Source: Symsagittifera roscoffensis
Lineage: Eukaryota > Xenacoelomorpha > Acoela > Convolutidae
Direction: 5' to 3'
DNA: 64,000 nucleotides
Assembly (NCBI RefSeq): GCF_963678635.1
Contig: NC_087066.1
Coordinates: 35,529,152-35,593,151 of the forward strand
Part shown: piece after piece, positions 11,801-21,469 of the stretch
Numbering within the stretch: position 1 is the stretch's first letter
Layout: every line of letters begins with the position of its first letter
The notes under the pieces: model-generated
Told to the model about the DNA's origin: nothing
What the model saw: the letters and a program-made list of their open reading frames with translations, nothing else
The model's database searches: none
Position numbers and translations under genes: made by a program

Positions 11801-14800
11801 TTCACTTTTCATCTCATGATTGATATGTTATTAAAGCTACCAAAAAAATTTGGCTACAAAATACTGAAAACTGAAACTAGCAACAATCATTTCAAATCAA
11901 TTTTTTATACTTCACTTTAGCCAAATCTCGAAAATACGTGCTCAGCTCCCGTGTTGACCAAAAGCCGAAATTCATGCCTTTCTTTCAGGAATATTAGGAT
12001 TTCTGAGTTCGTCTTTTTAAAAGTCGATAAACGTAGTTCAGACTCATTTATAGGTCGTGAACGTTTTTTTTTTCAGAAAAATTATTAAAACTTGTTCAGG
12101 CTCTAATTTACTTTTTCGCGGTTTGACTTTTTTTTCAAGTTCACTTCATTTCCTTTGTTAAAAGGAAGGAAAACTCCTTCACCGAGCAGCGAAAGTGTAA
12201 AGGTAACGGAAAACGTGGCCGACTCCTAATTTCGAAAATGGATTTTAACTAACAGATTTCCCATCGAAATGAAAATTTTACCTATTGATCCAGTTTTTTC
12301 ATCTATTTTTTTCTCCGAAATTCGAAAGTTTAGGTTATTCAAACATTTGAAAAAAATCAGAAGACAATATTTTTATCCATAGTTAAGTCTTTTTGTTACT
12401 AGCGAACTTTAGTGAGCGTTTGTGTTATACCACGAATTTTCTTTTTTTTTCTAGCCGAAGTCGCAAATATTGATGCCCATTTTAGGGCTTCTACGGCTTT
12501 TTGATAGCGTGTGCTTTGACATTCGAATTGTACTAAGTGAACACAGATGATACATTTTAAATTCATCAAATGAACCGAGAAAAGCTATTTGTTTCAAACA
12601 ACATAACAATCATAAAAACTGGATTTCAGAAGTTTTCTAACTCAATACATCTCACAATTTTTTCAAGTCCATAATGATGCTTTTAGTTGGTTATATTGCA
12701 AATTACTACTTGCGAAGTTGTGTCTATTTGTAATTGGTTCCACTTTTGCTGCATCGCATCGACAATTCTTTTTAGCATATGCAGCTGCTGTATTTGTTAT
12801 TCTTTTTTTTCCGGTTTTCAAGCGTTGGTGGCCGAGAGGGCAACTCGCAATTAAAAAAGCTCATTTGGTGGCTTTTTTGCTGCATAACGTTGGCAATTTA
12901 CTAGCATTGTTCTAATTGGTTTATTCCGGCCTAGTTTTAGGCTATTGGCAAGGGGCCATGGCGGCGCATATGCGAGTTGAGACTCGTAATGTCCTGGTTG
13001 AATTTATGATTCCCGCACATAGCAAAATTTTTTTTCTTTTTACTTACCTTATTAACCTTTTAAGGACAAAGCGGCTATCTTTTTTTTGTAAGAAAATTTG
13101 TAAAACTATCATTTTTTTGTGTTTTGGAAAATTGATTTCAGGAAATTCACTAAAAATACTGGCCTTAAAAAGTGTTTCTAGTTTTCAAAAAATCTTTGAG
13201 ATAAGCTGTAGAATTTTCCAAATTCCAAAAAAAATTAGGCTCTCGACTTCATAAAAATAGCATCTAATATAATATCTTTAGCTGTTGACTCTTCCTGGAC
13301 TCACCGTTCTCCTTTTAGTCACAAAATTGGTTCAGAAAATGTGATAATTGGTAGTTTTTTACGCCTGCGATTAGCAAGCGTTATCAAACCGGAATATATA
13401 CTTTATTGGGTTAACAACTAGTTTAACAGAATCACTTGAATCATTTTACTTTTGGTTCATATGAAATCAAAAGTCATATGTTAGCTTGCGAATGTGGTGA
13501 AGAGTTAATGCATCTTCCAATAAAGACGAATGTCATTTGTTCGAATCCTGCCAGGATCTGTTTTTTTTTGTAAGCGGAAAATTGTCCGCGCATCAAAAAC
13601 TTATGTCGGACTTCTGTTTGCCGCCTTTTTTTAGTCAGCTTAGTTGCCGCAGCACCGAATTTGCTTAGAAATTGTGAATTTTTCTAACTCAAATTAAAAA
13701 CTTAATAAAAACATTTCAGTGTATTCTGGTGTGTGGCAAATAATTTAGTTCCAATAATTTTTGCCAATTTTTTTTTGTGTTTCCATGCTTTTCATTAAAA
13801 TTGGAATTTGTTATTTTTTTAATTTTAAATTTAAGGAGTATTCTGGGGATTTGGCGCTGTGGTTACAGCCAAATGCTTTAGACGACAAATCCCAGAAGTT
13901 CCATTCCATTCGGGACCTGTTTTTTGGAAACTACAAGTTTTCGAATATTTTATACTTTCGTGTCTGCTAATTTTTGTCGGCTTAGGTCCGCAGAATGGTT
14001 CAGTTTCTTTTCAGCATTTTGAAAGATTTTTAAAAATTTTATTATGGTGCAGGTAATTTTGATCCGGAAATGTTTCTCCTTTTTGCAATGCTAATAACTT
14101 TTTTGACAAAAAAAATGATTTTTGAGTTGTCTTTTCATTTGCTGGTAATCACAGTCATTCATTTTTTATCGCAAATGACGCGAAGCTTCGCCTCTGTGTA
14201 ACAGATCAGAGCGGTCAGTTAGTATTTGTTTAGTCAACATTTTTCACTCGATCGTCTTCGTCAAATCTGCATATCCTATTTTCGTAGTTGGCATGTTAAA
14301 ATTTTGAAAGTGATCGGAATACACAATGACGAAAGTCTCCTGCAACCCGTACTATATCTTAGCTTTGTTGTTTGTCGGAATTTAGTTTTGATTGACGTGA
14401 CTTGCTGGTTCTATTAGTGGACAACTGAAGCTTGAAATTGTTAGTGCAACAGAGGTGTCAACTCAGATGCTTATATCTTCTGGCTAGTCGAATACCTGAT
14501 TGTGTAGACTGAAGTCTTTTACTTCTGCTTCATATTAAGATCTTGATTTCGCAGTTTAAGTAATATCTGTGTTCAGTAGAGGAAATTCAACCGATTAAAT
14601 GTTTGCGAGTACACTAAACGCTTCAGTAACGACTTCATATGATTAATTCTGGGGGAAAATGTAATATATTTAAAATGTTCAAAATTAATGACCATTGTAA
14701 TTGTGATGAAGGTATTAGTTGTAGGAAAATGTCACGAATCAATCAATTTAGTGGATGAAACTTTGCAAGGACGTAGGATGGGACCAAGTTAGTCTGGAGC

Positions 14801-17800
14801 ATCAAATAATCGAGAAATCGATGGAGCCATTCACTCGACAAGGATGTATAAGGGGAGAGTTAATTTAATCACATCAGCTGTGAAAGACAATTCACCCAGT
14901 CCGCTACTTGGATAGTATATCTAACATCATGCGCAAGAGGGCAGTTTGTAACAATCTGGATACAAAAAAGATGCATGTAGCGAAGTAGTTCCAAAATCAA
15001 GTTTATAAGAGCTTAGAGATGCTGCAGAGGACCTAGGTTAATCTCATGAAGGTTGTCGACGGAAAAGGAGGAAAAGACCATCTCTGCCACGTCTATTTGT
15101 TCAAATTGAGGATCCGTTATTGATGTCGACAAGATTTTCAATAAATCATAGACTGTCAAAATAAAAAGAATTGAAGCTATATAAAACACTCATTGTTTTC
15201 TCCCAATATAGCCGAATATACCGCACATGAAAAATACTCGCAAAGGCAGCGAAGTTGTTAACTCGCGTGCAAATCTAAGTATTTGAATTTTAACACAAGC
15301 CGAATTTTTCTAACCTAAGTGGCAAATAAAAGCTCATTTTTTGGTGGCACTTTTGGTAAATTTTTAACCATAGACAATTTAATAGCAACTCTTGCTGCTT
15401 TATTGATGGTTAGTGTTAGTTTACTTCCCGGGTTGACAAAAAATGTTAATCATACAATTTTCATAAATGAAGAAAATGCTTATCATACTCTTTTATACAA
15501 TTTCACTGAGAAAAATTAAGTGTATGAAAATAGCAAAATACGCATTTTTCCATAATATGAAATTGTATGATAAACCTTTTTTTCAAAAATTTTAAATTTT
15601 TCTAATGACCAGAAATCGTCAAAATGCAATTAGACCAAAAATGTTTATTGAAAATTTTTAAAACACTTAAAATTTTGTATGAATTTTCTATGATAAGGAT
15701 TTTTTCCATAGACTTCTTATATGAAACTGTATGATAAGCATTTTTCTTCTATGGACATCAACCCGGGTTCCAAGAGAGCGTACCGCATATGCGCGGATGT
15801 GAGACTCCTTATATCCAGGTCGGATGTTTGATTCCGGAACAAATCAGTGTTTAAATTTTCAAGGATTACTTTTTCTTTTCCTCACTTTGTTTTTGCCATT
15901 TTCCCGCTTGTACTTGACACAAACGGACAGATGATAACTGAGCTTAAAGACAAACAAGGCTGCTCGTATCAGGGCAAAGCCCTGAATGTTTTGACTGTCC
16001 TTTAATTATTCTTGTTTAAGTGTTGTAATTTGAGTCGTGTATGGAGTTGATAAGACCAATTAGCTTGCCTCAATGCAGAAACAATTTTTTAGTGCGGGAT
16101 GAAGCGCCACGCGTAAATAATTCTGCGGGATAAAGCGCCGCGCGTTACACTGTTTCTGAAGTTTCATATAATGAACTAGCTTATCTTTCGAATTATGAGC
16201 TGAAAAAGTTGACTTGGTTGTTTCTGTGATTGAAATTAATTTTTACTTTCCAAACTGCAGAAGAATATTTAATTGAAGATAACAACGAGAGAAGGAGCTT
16301 AGATTTTATAATATTAAATCACTTTTAAAAAACATCCGCACAAAACATGTAACCAAGGCAATCGATGGCGTCCCTGTGTGCTATATGGCTGGTCGAAATA
16401 TCAAATTTCCTTAGATTTTAGGTAACTAACACGAAGAATTTCTTACTGCTCATGTACAAAGTTTCTTAGTTTCTACATGAAATGGGTAACTAGTTGAGGT
16501 AAAGTCTTGAAAACTTTTCATGCTCAAACTTTTATTTTGGCGGCTTGATTTTTCAATTATAAGTTTTTGGTTCAGTTCATGTTCATATAATAAAATGAAT
16601 TTTGTTTGCGCTCTTTGCGAGCAATTGCAAGTGGCGTTTAAAGTGGGGGCTGACTTCAAAAGTGGATTTTTTGCAGATTTTTCAGCAGATTGAAATAGAA
16701 ATAACTTTTGACCAACTTTTTATAAATGATAGTTCCTTTGTTTACATAGCGAGCTTGCGGTCGTTAGTGTATTTTAGTACGAACTTTTTTTCGCACCTAA
16801 CTCACAAATAAAAGTGTTCATTCAAAGTGTTCACTTATTTGGTGGCACTTTCGCTATAATCACGATCTGTAGCATTCGAAATTTCGTATCATATGTTCTC
16901 TGCTTTTTTTCTGGCTAGTGTTTGTGATTTTTTAAGCGTCCGAGGTTGAGTGACTAGTGTGGGAAACTCATAATCTCTAGGTTGTTGATCGAATACGAGA
17001 CTTAGCCGAATTGTTTAGGCTTATTTCTACTTTTAATTTTAGCACTTTATAGAGCTGCTTTTTGTCGTGTTCTCGCTGGTGTTTGCAAAGCACAGCTTTT
17101 CCTCTGTGAGAAGTTTTTTCCAAATTGATTTACCTCGAATGAAACTATTGTTTGATGCTTATGTTAAGATAAATTTTGAGTTTTTGTTTTACATGGTTAA
17201 TGGAACTCATTCGGCGGATTAAGAACTTGTTACTTTAACTTCGTGTTTTTCGCAAATTTTTGTTGTCATTTAAGCAAAATTCGTATTTAAAGCCGCTTAG
17301 TTTTTTTGCAGGGTGAGCTCTACGGGAATCTGAAAGCGCAATACGTGTATGAGTGGGATGCGGGGCCGAAGCCATCCAGAACATTTCCAGGGAACGAGAA
17401 TGTGTTTTTGAGACCTGACTACCCGCCACCCGACGGATTCAGCGAGCAGCAATGCATGCACCAACCGGTCGACTCTGGTGGAATTGTGAGTTATTCCCAT
17501 GCAATCAATCACACAAAAATTTTAAAAATTTGATTAAAATCCAATTTACAGATTTTTACACATCAGTTATTTCTCTGTTATATATCTGTAAGTTTTGGGC
17601 GACGTGCTTGCTTAAGACTTGAAGTCTGCGTTGATTACAGTCTATGCAGATAACTTATCAGTTAGTTGAGCTATTTAGGGTTTTTATAGTACAGCTTCAC
17701 TTCATATATCTTAGTTATTCTGTGCCGCAAACTGGCATCCTTGGAGGCATGGAATAACTGATGCCATGTGATGGTTAAATTAGCACTCTAATTTGGTTGC

Positions 17801-20800
17801 TTTTTTTCAGAATCAAGCTCAAATTTTTTGCGCTCAATTTTGAATTTAGTGGTTTGACTTCTGATATCTTTTTTTCCGACATTTGAAGAAAAAGATGGAA
17901 TATTTTTGCTCGGGTGGATTGATTTTATCCAGACAAGTTTTTTAACTAGCTGAATTTTCCGCAAAATGTTTGTAAATTTATGAAATTTTATAAATTTTCG
18001 AAAAGATATCTGAATGACATTTATGTTAAAATCTCAAAATAAATAGCAATTTTCGCCTGCCACTACTAGTTCCTAAATAATAGGGGATTCAAAGATGATT
18101 CAAAGACCACTATGGTTAAAAAAATTTATAATTAACGCGCAATATATTTCGTCCTATTACAACTCTCCAAATTGAATTGAAGCAAGCAGTTTACTCTGTT
18201 CACTAGCGATCAGCTTAGTGTATTATTATGAACCTTCTTTTTTCCCAACCTAACTCGCTAATAAAACTGTTCATTAAAACTGTTCACTTATTTGGAAGTT
18301 TCATTGTAGTATTGGAAATTGCATAGCATCTGTTCTCTGCTTTATTGGTGGCTAGTAATTGGTACCTTTTAAGCTTCCGTGGCTTAGTGGTTAGTTTGTG
18401 AGATTCTTAATCTCCAATGCGCGGGTCCGAATTTTTACGAATCGAGGCTTATTTCTAGTTGTTCCGACTTTCGATACGAAAGTAACGGAATATTTGTGCT
18501 CGGGGTGGGTTTTTTTTTCTTCAGACAAATTTCTGAAGACTTTTTAACTAGCCAATTTTGACGGAATTTTTTTATATCATTCGAAAGGTATTGTTGTCCT
18601 GAGCTCAAATTTGAAAAGATATTTTACCTGTGATCATTTTTCGTAAAGTTACGGGGGTTTAAAGATTGCCATTTTGGCCAATTTGGGACAATTAACGCGC
18701 GATATATTTCGCGCTATTAACGCGTAAGCGGAGATTTAATCCGTCTTATAAATCGTTCCAAATTGGTTAAAAGAAGCTTATTTGCCATAGTTGGTTTGTT
18801 ACAAGGAGCGAAATCTATCCTTTTGTTCTTTATATGGCGTGTGGGGGGATGATTTTCAATTAAAAAAATTTCACATTTCAGAAAAAAAATTTCTTTTGTT
18901 TTATTTTATTGAATTTTTTAATGTTATTACTGCTCCATAAACCTTAAAAGGCAGTCGGAACATTCAGGGCTTTGCCCTGATACGAGCAGTCTTGTTTGTA
19001 TTATTGCACTTTATAGTCCTGCTTTTTGTCGTGTTCGCGCTAGTGTATGTGGAGCTAGTATTCTCAAAATACTTTTATGAAAAAAGTGATAATCTTAAAG
19101 GTTTTTGAGTTCGAAGAGCTTCAAGCTATATATAGCTCGATAGTAAAATAGTGGAATATCATTATATTAGAGGCATCTTACACAATGGTAAGGCGTTCAA
19201 TTTAAGAGCGTCCGATTGTGTGATTGATCCCCTGCCATTGTAATGTTAGTGTGTGAGGATGAACTCTAACTTGACCAATAGCTTCAGTTCTACCGCAGCC
19301 TGATCGGTTCCTGATGAGAAGGAATAGCCTAATCGTTTTTTTTTGCGCGGTAGATTCAACTTGCAACCTTTTAGCCTATCATCAACGATTGTCACGAGTA
19401 TCAGAAATCAATAACTGCTGCTGGAGATAAAGCAGGTCTCACTCTGTTCATAACATTCCAACTTGTCTATCGTTGCTTATGAATTATTCTCTATATATTC
19501 ATTTTTTAGATCAATTTTGTGTTCTATTCGGATTCGTGAGTGACTAAGGTGTTCTTTTGTTTGACAGTCGACCATGGCAAAAGTGGCTACCTGGACACTG
19601 TGCAGTATGAGTTGAAGTGCTGTGGTCTCAATTCCACATCTGACTGGAAAATGAGCATATGGTACGACAGGAGAGCCAGACAGGTGAAGGCGCAACACAG
19701 TGTGTGGCTAGACTCTTTGCCAGCAGCCACCGGCTCGCTAGTCAACATGGCCGCCAGGAATGTCCCCATGACCTGCTGCAGAGAACTCAATGACCAGCCT
19801 GGCATGTCCACTGCCGATGACTTCTGTTAGTCAATAGTAATTGCAAAGTTTGAAAAGCACGATTTTATACGAATAACAATTTAAAAACGTTCATGTTCTT
19901 GATTTATTTTCAAGTTTTTTTAACATTTTTTCTCTAAATTAAAGAACAAAATACGCTCTGCAAAATGTAAAATGGTGCGAAAAAATGGACTTTCAATTTG
20001 AACATTGGCAGCGGAAAAAATCTTGATCCAATTTTCTCTAATTGTTAGTTTTATGGCAAAGCGTTAGTTTTATGGCAAAGCGTCAATCAAGCTTTGAGTT
20101 CATATAAGCTTTTTAATCATGAACAAGCAGTTTTATCCCTTATTTCTTGTTAAAATGTTATCCGGCTCAAAAATATTCAGTTAAACACTTTTTAATTAAC
20201 ATTTTTCCCTGTCTGTTGGCTATGTTTTGCATGAATAGGTTTTGACTCTCGTGGTGTTTTTCATTTGATGGGCCAAAAATTTGTACTAGCGTTGATTGAG
20301 TTCAAACGTTGTAGTGTTTTGTGTAGTGTATCTGATAGAGATGCCGTGTAATCGGAAGAAGATGTTTCTGGTGATGGACGAGGCCTACCGCAACCTCGAG
20401 TACAATTGCACCCCCTACGCGCGGCCGTGCTGGCCACTCATCAAACAGGTGGGTGATCCCACTTCTTTTGCATGTAATACGGTGGTAGTCGACACCAGTC
20501 ACTAATAGAACAAAAAAATCATTACTAGCTCGGTGCTAAAAACACAATAAGAACCAGTGGCGGATCTAGGATTTTCTCGGTTACATATCAATATTTAGAC
20601 AACCGCGTATTCAGACTGGTCAGTATTTAGACAAATACTGTTTAAACCAATCAGAATCGAGACAAAGAAGAAATTAATAAATAATTATTATTTATTTTGG
20701 ATTATTTGTCTTTTCTCGATTCTGATTGGTTCATACAGTATTTGTCTAAATACTGACGAGTATGAATACGCGGCTGTCTAAATACTGGCTGCACTCCGAT

Positions 20801-21469
20801 TTTCTCGAGGGGGGCGGAGTTTCAAAAAATTTTGACTCTCCTAGGAAAGCTTTTGGCTCTCCTAAAGTACTTAAAAGATGCTGTTTTGGCCAAACTTTCT
20901 GCACCGCAGACAATTTTTTTTTTGAAAAAACGGGTCAAAAAGTGTTTGGGCACTTCTTGGAAAATTTTGACAAAAAAATCGCGTTTCTTTTAGCGCGCGC
21001 TCCTCCTCAAAGTTTGTATATTGGCGCCAAAGGCGCCTTTAGAAAAATTTTAGGGTCCGTCATCAAACATGGGTATCTCAAAAAAGTACAAACCCCCCCC
21101 TAAATCCGCCCCTGATATGAAACTTCATTTTTTTGATAGTCGCTTATGGCAGGAATTTTTCATTTGATGTCCATGCGTTTTTCGCCATGCGAGTACATTT
21201 TTATATCGAAGTTTCCCAATTATGTTATTGATTTTTTTGGTCAGCAGGTGTACGCCCCCTTTAGCTTCACCCTCCTCGTCCACTCGGGGGTGATCATGAT
21301 TGTGTCCTTCATATTCATCATCATGTCCCAAATGTTCGTCACTCCCCCAAAAGTGGCCGGTTTCGACCCCGCCAATCCAGTGGTGCGCTACCCCCTAGAC
21401 AACCACTTCTTCCGCTCATACTCCCCAGTAACTTCTGTCCATACACAGACTGCCTCAGTGCGTAGCTGA
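5842..21469 (+). CDS. Tetraspanin-like four-transmembrane protein (8 exons, 527 aa model)
   Basis: Exons: 5842-5944, 9974-10196, 10763-11043, 11530-11735, 17312-17477, 19568-19825, 20327-20448 and 21245-21469. All phases agree and the sum is 528 codons with the stop. The start ATG at 5842 opens a Lys-rich cytosolic head (MAKSKYKKKK), and residues 35-130 form an unusually long charged N-terminus. Membrane segments lie at about 133-155 (with the N...G pattern typical of tetraspanin TM1), 176-198, 233-258 and 461-485. The large extracellular loop (about 259-460) contains CCG at 344-346 and PMTCC at 393-397, the family's disulphide signature. A 42-residue tail ends the protein. Tetraspanins organise membrane microdomains and bind partner proteins through this loop. 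The loop of about 200 residues and the N-terminus of more than 130 residues are longer than usual, so a specific subfamily is not assigned. Two boundaries are less sure. The exon 1 donor (GTGGCT) is weak. Exon 5 could use the stronger GTGAGT donor at 17,486 only if another small exon restores phase. Confidence 0.8.
7010..9163 (+). mobile_element. MULE (Mutator-like) DNA transposon remnant with inverted termini
   Basis: Segments about 7,010-7,121 and 9,066-9,163 are inverted copies of each other, rich in TTGTCGC / GCGACAA motifs. For example, GCTACTAATTGTCGCTTGC on the right matches the complement of the left end at about 18 of 20 positions, and CGCTGCGAAT-GTCGCTT is shared. They flank a broken FLYWCH/MULE transposase in the order expected of a MULE with long terminal inverted repeats. 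The element sits in intron 1 of the tetraspanin gene. The exact outer ends and the target duplication were not resolved. Confidence 0.65.
7367..8936 (+). pseudogene. FLYWCH zinc finger plus MULE transposase, decayed
   Basis: The first 75 codons (7,367-7,591) read as a FLYWCH-type zinc finger: FVLSERGKQHLVHDGEF, then W-C...C and a closing H-G-H. Downstream, in shifting frames, are the MULE landmarks: LIFATDENLE near 8,115, a DGTFK-like position, QSVPLVFFLLQNKS near 8,245, FKKASINAFQEVF near 8,345, QDNWRKV near 8,425, LALIPELDF near 8,515 and DRVDYFESTWVG near 8,610. Many stops and frameshifts rule out function. In intact elements this protein cuts and joins the element ends. A 24-base tandem duplication lies near its 3' end (8,829-8,875). 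Confidence 0.75.
9164..9973. other. Tetraspanin intron 1, distal part
   Basis: AT-rich intron sequence between the MULE and exon 2. I see no ORF or repeat that I can support. It ends in the acceptor GTGGTTCAG before 9,974. Confidence 0.4.
11498..11522 (+). repeat. (GT)n microsatellite abutting a 3' splice site
   Basis: A perfect GT run of 25 bases is followed by TTTGTAG and exon 4 of the tetraspanin gene at 11,530. It occupies the place of the polypyrimidine tract. Confidence 0.9.
12095..12310 (-). repeat. Dispersed repeat R1, intronic copy
   Basis: Read on the minus strand, this segment matches 33,665-33,905 (+) and 37,610-37,800 (+). Shared landmarks include CTGGATCAATAGGTAAAA, AATTTCCATTTTCGAAAT-type blocks and GTCAAACCGCGAAAAA. 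No coding capacity was seen and the family is unknown. Confidence 0.6.
13490..13566 (+). repeat. tRNA-like SINE head
   Basis: GTGGTGAAGAGTTAATGCATC resembles an A box, and TTGTTCGAATCCTGCC about 30 bases later is a near-perfect Pol III B box. It is followed by a T run and no 3' acceptor arm. This is best read as a SINE fragment, not a functional tRNA gene. Confidence 0.4.
15951..16003 (+). repeat. Inverted pair, left copy
   Basis: About 53 bases around ATCAGGGCAAAGCCCTGAAT, itself a near-perfect palindrome, recur in reverse complement at 18,943-18,996 with only a few differences. The two copies lie about 3 kb apart on either side of tetraspanin exon 5. Confidence 0.75.
16745..17115 (+). repeat. 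tRNA-derived SINE, near full-length copy in intron 4
   Basis: Segments in order: a 5' block ending in CACTTATTTGGTGGCACTTT; GTTCTCTGCTTTTTTTCTGG; a tRNA-like head with an A-box-like GGTTGAGTGACTAGTGTG and a decayed B box (TTGTTGATCGAATACG); a linker; and a tail AGAGCTGCTTTTTGTCGTG, TCTCGCTGGTGTTTGC, CTTTTCCTCTGTG. The same arrangement is found at 18,205-18,470 and, on the other strand, at 30,356-30,562. No coding capacity is expected. Confidence 0.6.
18205..18470 (+). repeat. tRNA-derived SINE, 3'-truncated copy
   Basis: Collinear with the copy at 16,745-17,115. The tRNA-like head is better preserved here: TGGCTTAGTGGTTAGT is a good A box and GCGCGGGTCCGAAT a good B box. The 3' tail of the family appears separately at 18,995-19,055. 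Confidence 0.6.
18943..18996 (-). repeat. Inverted pair, right copy
   Basis: Reverse complement of 15,951-16,003 around TTCAGGGCTTTGCCCTGAT. It is directly followed by the SINE tail GCACTTTATAGTCCTGC. Confidence 0.75.
19165..19260 (+). repeat. tRNA-like repeat fragment
   Basis: ATGGTAAGGCGTTCAA resembles an A box, and GTGTGATTGATCCCCTGCC a diverged B box. There is no paired acceptor stem, so it is treated as a SINE-type fragment. Confidence 0.35.
20555..21114 (+). mobile_element. hAT-type MITE in tetraspanin intron 7
   Basis: The left end CAGTGGCGGATCTAGGA and the complement of the right end CAGGGGCGGATTTAGGG form inverted termini of the hAT type. The flanking octamers (ATAAGAAC left, ATATGAAA right) agree at 6 of 8 positions, consistent with an old 8-bp target duplication. 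The interior has a palindromic GGCGCCAAAGGCGCC core shared with copies near 27,530-27,770 and 34,717-35,035. There is no transposase ORF, so it is non-autonomous. Confidence 0.65.
20590..20787. mobile_element. Foldback element nested in the hAT-type MITE
   Basis: Two arms of about 75 bases (20,591-20,665 and 20,709-20,786) are reverse complements, sharing TATTTAGACA, CCGCGTATTC and CAATCAGAATCGAGA with their complements. They flank an A/T-rich spacer. The other hAT-type copies lack this block at the matching place, so it looks like a later insertion. Confidence 0.65.

Larger units (their letters stand above)
11736..17311. other. Tetraspanin intron 4 with scattered tRNA-like repeats
   Basis: A 5.6-kb intron without a supportable gene. 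It holds tRNA-like fragments with recognisable B boxes near 13,545 (TTGTTCGAATCCTGCC), 13,005 and 15,825. A fragment of the SINE head lies near 15,300-15,356, a short copy of the SINE 3' motif CTTCGCCTCTGTGT near 14,185, and a full SINE copy at its 3' end. Low-complexity T and A runs are common. Confidence 0.5.
17486..19567. other. Tetraspanin intron 5
   Basis: Intron filled with SINE pieces and the right copy of the inverted pair. If the strong donor at 17,486 is used, a small extra exon of length 3n+1 should lie here; I did not find one. Confidence 0.35.
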
